DNA from: an uncultured Paracoccaceae bacterium
Lineage (GTDB): Bacteria; Pseudomonadota; Alphaproteobacteria; Rhodobacterales; Rhodobacteraceae
Assembly (NCBI GenBank): GCA_938049225.1
Contig: CALICM010000066.1
Span: forward strand, 1-33,170
Direction of reading: 5' to 3'
Length of the DNA stretch: 33,170 nt
Of the stretch, positions 32,985-33,170 are shown piece after piece; position 1 is the first letter of the stretch; each line of letters starts with the position of its first letter. Both the position numbers and the translations under genes were made by a program. Under the pieces are notes generated by a model that was not told where the DNA came from, made no database searches, and saw nothing but the letters and a program-made list of their open reading frames with translations.

Positions 32985-33024
32985 AGCAAAATTCGATAAG
33001 CTGTGTTGCAGATTAAATCAATTT

Positions 33025-33036
33025 CGCTTTAAAGCG
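33025..33036. repeat. 12-bp perfect palindrome near IS end
   Basis: CGCTTTAAAGCG lies 8 bp beyond the stop of the IS630-type transposase fragment. It may be part of the IS terminal region. The exact IS end cannot be fixed from this single copy. Confidence 0.3.
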
Positions 33037-33044
33037 TTTCGAGA

Positions 33045-33170
33045 TTAGTTTGAGACATATCCGGCAGCCTTGAGGTAGTTCCAGCATTCTGTTGGGTCGT
33101 AGAGATCGCAGATTGATCCGATGGCTTCGAAGACCTCGGTGAATGTCCTCGCTCCGAGGCGTCTTAGGTG
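33045..33170 (-). CDS. IS630-type transposase, C-terminal fragment (continues beyond window)
   Basis: The minus-strand frame entering from the right edge encodes 41 residues and stops at TAA (33045-33047). The sequence LRRLGARTFTEVFEAIG, then ICDLYDPTECWNYLKAAGY, is characteristic of the C-terminus of IS630-family transposases. The catalytic DDE part would lie outside the window, so intactness cannot be judged. It marks the right-hand boundary of the chromosomal block. Confidence 0.75.
   Translation of the reverse strand, partial: HLRRLGARTFTEVFEAIGSICDLYDPTECWNYLKAAGYVSN

Noticed and set aside
1-33170. tRNA, rRNA or CRISPR arrays
   Set aside because: No cloverleaf-like tRNA ends, no conserved rRNA stretch and no regularly spaced repeats of CRISPR size were seen on either strand.

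Overview
The window looks like a chromosomal segment of a Rhodobacterales (Roseobacter-group) alphaproteobacterium. The signs are a moderately high GC content, an F-ATPase zeta inhibitor gene (DUF1476), a GTTC-N7-GTTC SOS box of the alphaproteobacterial type, separate corrinoid and homocysteine-binding methyltransferase genes instead of one long MetH, a DUF6314 gene, and purS/purQ as separate genes. Both edges carry mobile DNA: the left edge has the C-terminal tail of a serine recombinase and a 3'-truncated ISNCY-type transposase, and the right edge has the C-terminus of an IS630-type transposase. The positions given are read from the sequence. Protein families were recognised by eye, without a database search.

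Layout. 1-1.2 kb: mobile-element debris. 1.2-7.3 kb (minus strand): a CUT1 sugar ABC transporter operon (binding protein, two permeases, ATPase) ending in a D-lyxose/D-mannose isomerase and a DUF1479 Fe(II)-oxygenase-like protein. A LacI-type regulator is divergent to it (7.5-8.5 kb), and a palindromic operator lies in the operon promoter. 8.7-14.7 kb (plus): a peptide/opine-type ABC importer (Tat-exported binding protein, two permeases, a fused double ATPase), then a sulfotransferase. 15.5-18.1 kb: bioY and a DUF6314 gene on the minus strand, and purB on the plus strand. 18.1-20.6 kb (minus): an MprF-like lipid aminoacyltransferase/flippase and the zeta subunit. 20.7-22.4 kb (plus): purC-purS-purQ behind a good sigma-70 promoter. 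22.5-25.6 kb (plus): a DctB/DctD-like two-component pair whose regulator has lost the GAFTGA loop and Walker B acids. 25.6-26.4 kb: two unrecognised small genes. 26.4-32.4 kb: a loose set of one-carbon/corrinoid genes (DUF1638, a corrinoid protein, a homocysteine S-methyltransferase, sufE) mixed with an LpxO-like hydroxylase, a LysE exporter and an SOS-boxed PA0069-family radical SAM gene. 32.5-33.0 kb: a small lipoprotein.

How the genes work together. The first operon probably imports a hexose or pentose of the mannose/lyxose type, isomerises it to a ketose, and includes an oxygenase of unknown substrate. The corrinoid protein and the Bmt-like protein are two modules of a split B12-dependent methionine synthase. 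The pterin-binding and reactivation modules are not in this window. PurB, PurC, PurS and PurQ belong to purine synthesis. The features most worth following up are the DUF1479-isomerase pairing, the degenerate DctD, the LexA box in front of the radical SAM gene, the DUF1638/corrinoid/SufE/Bmt neighbourhood, and a candidate sigma-54 promoter with phased upstream repeats in front of the peptide-type transporter.
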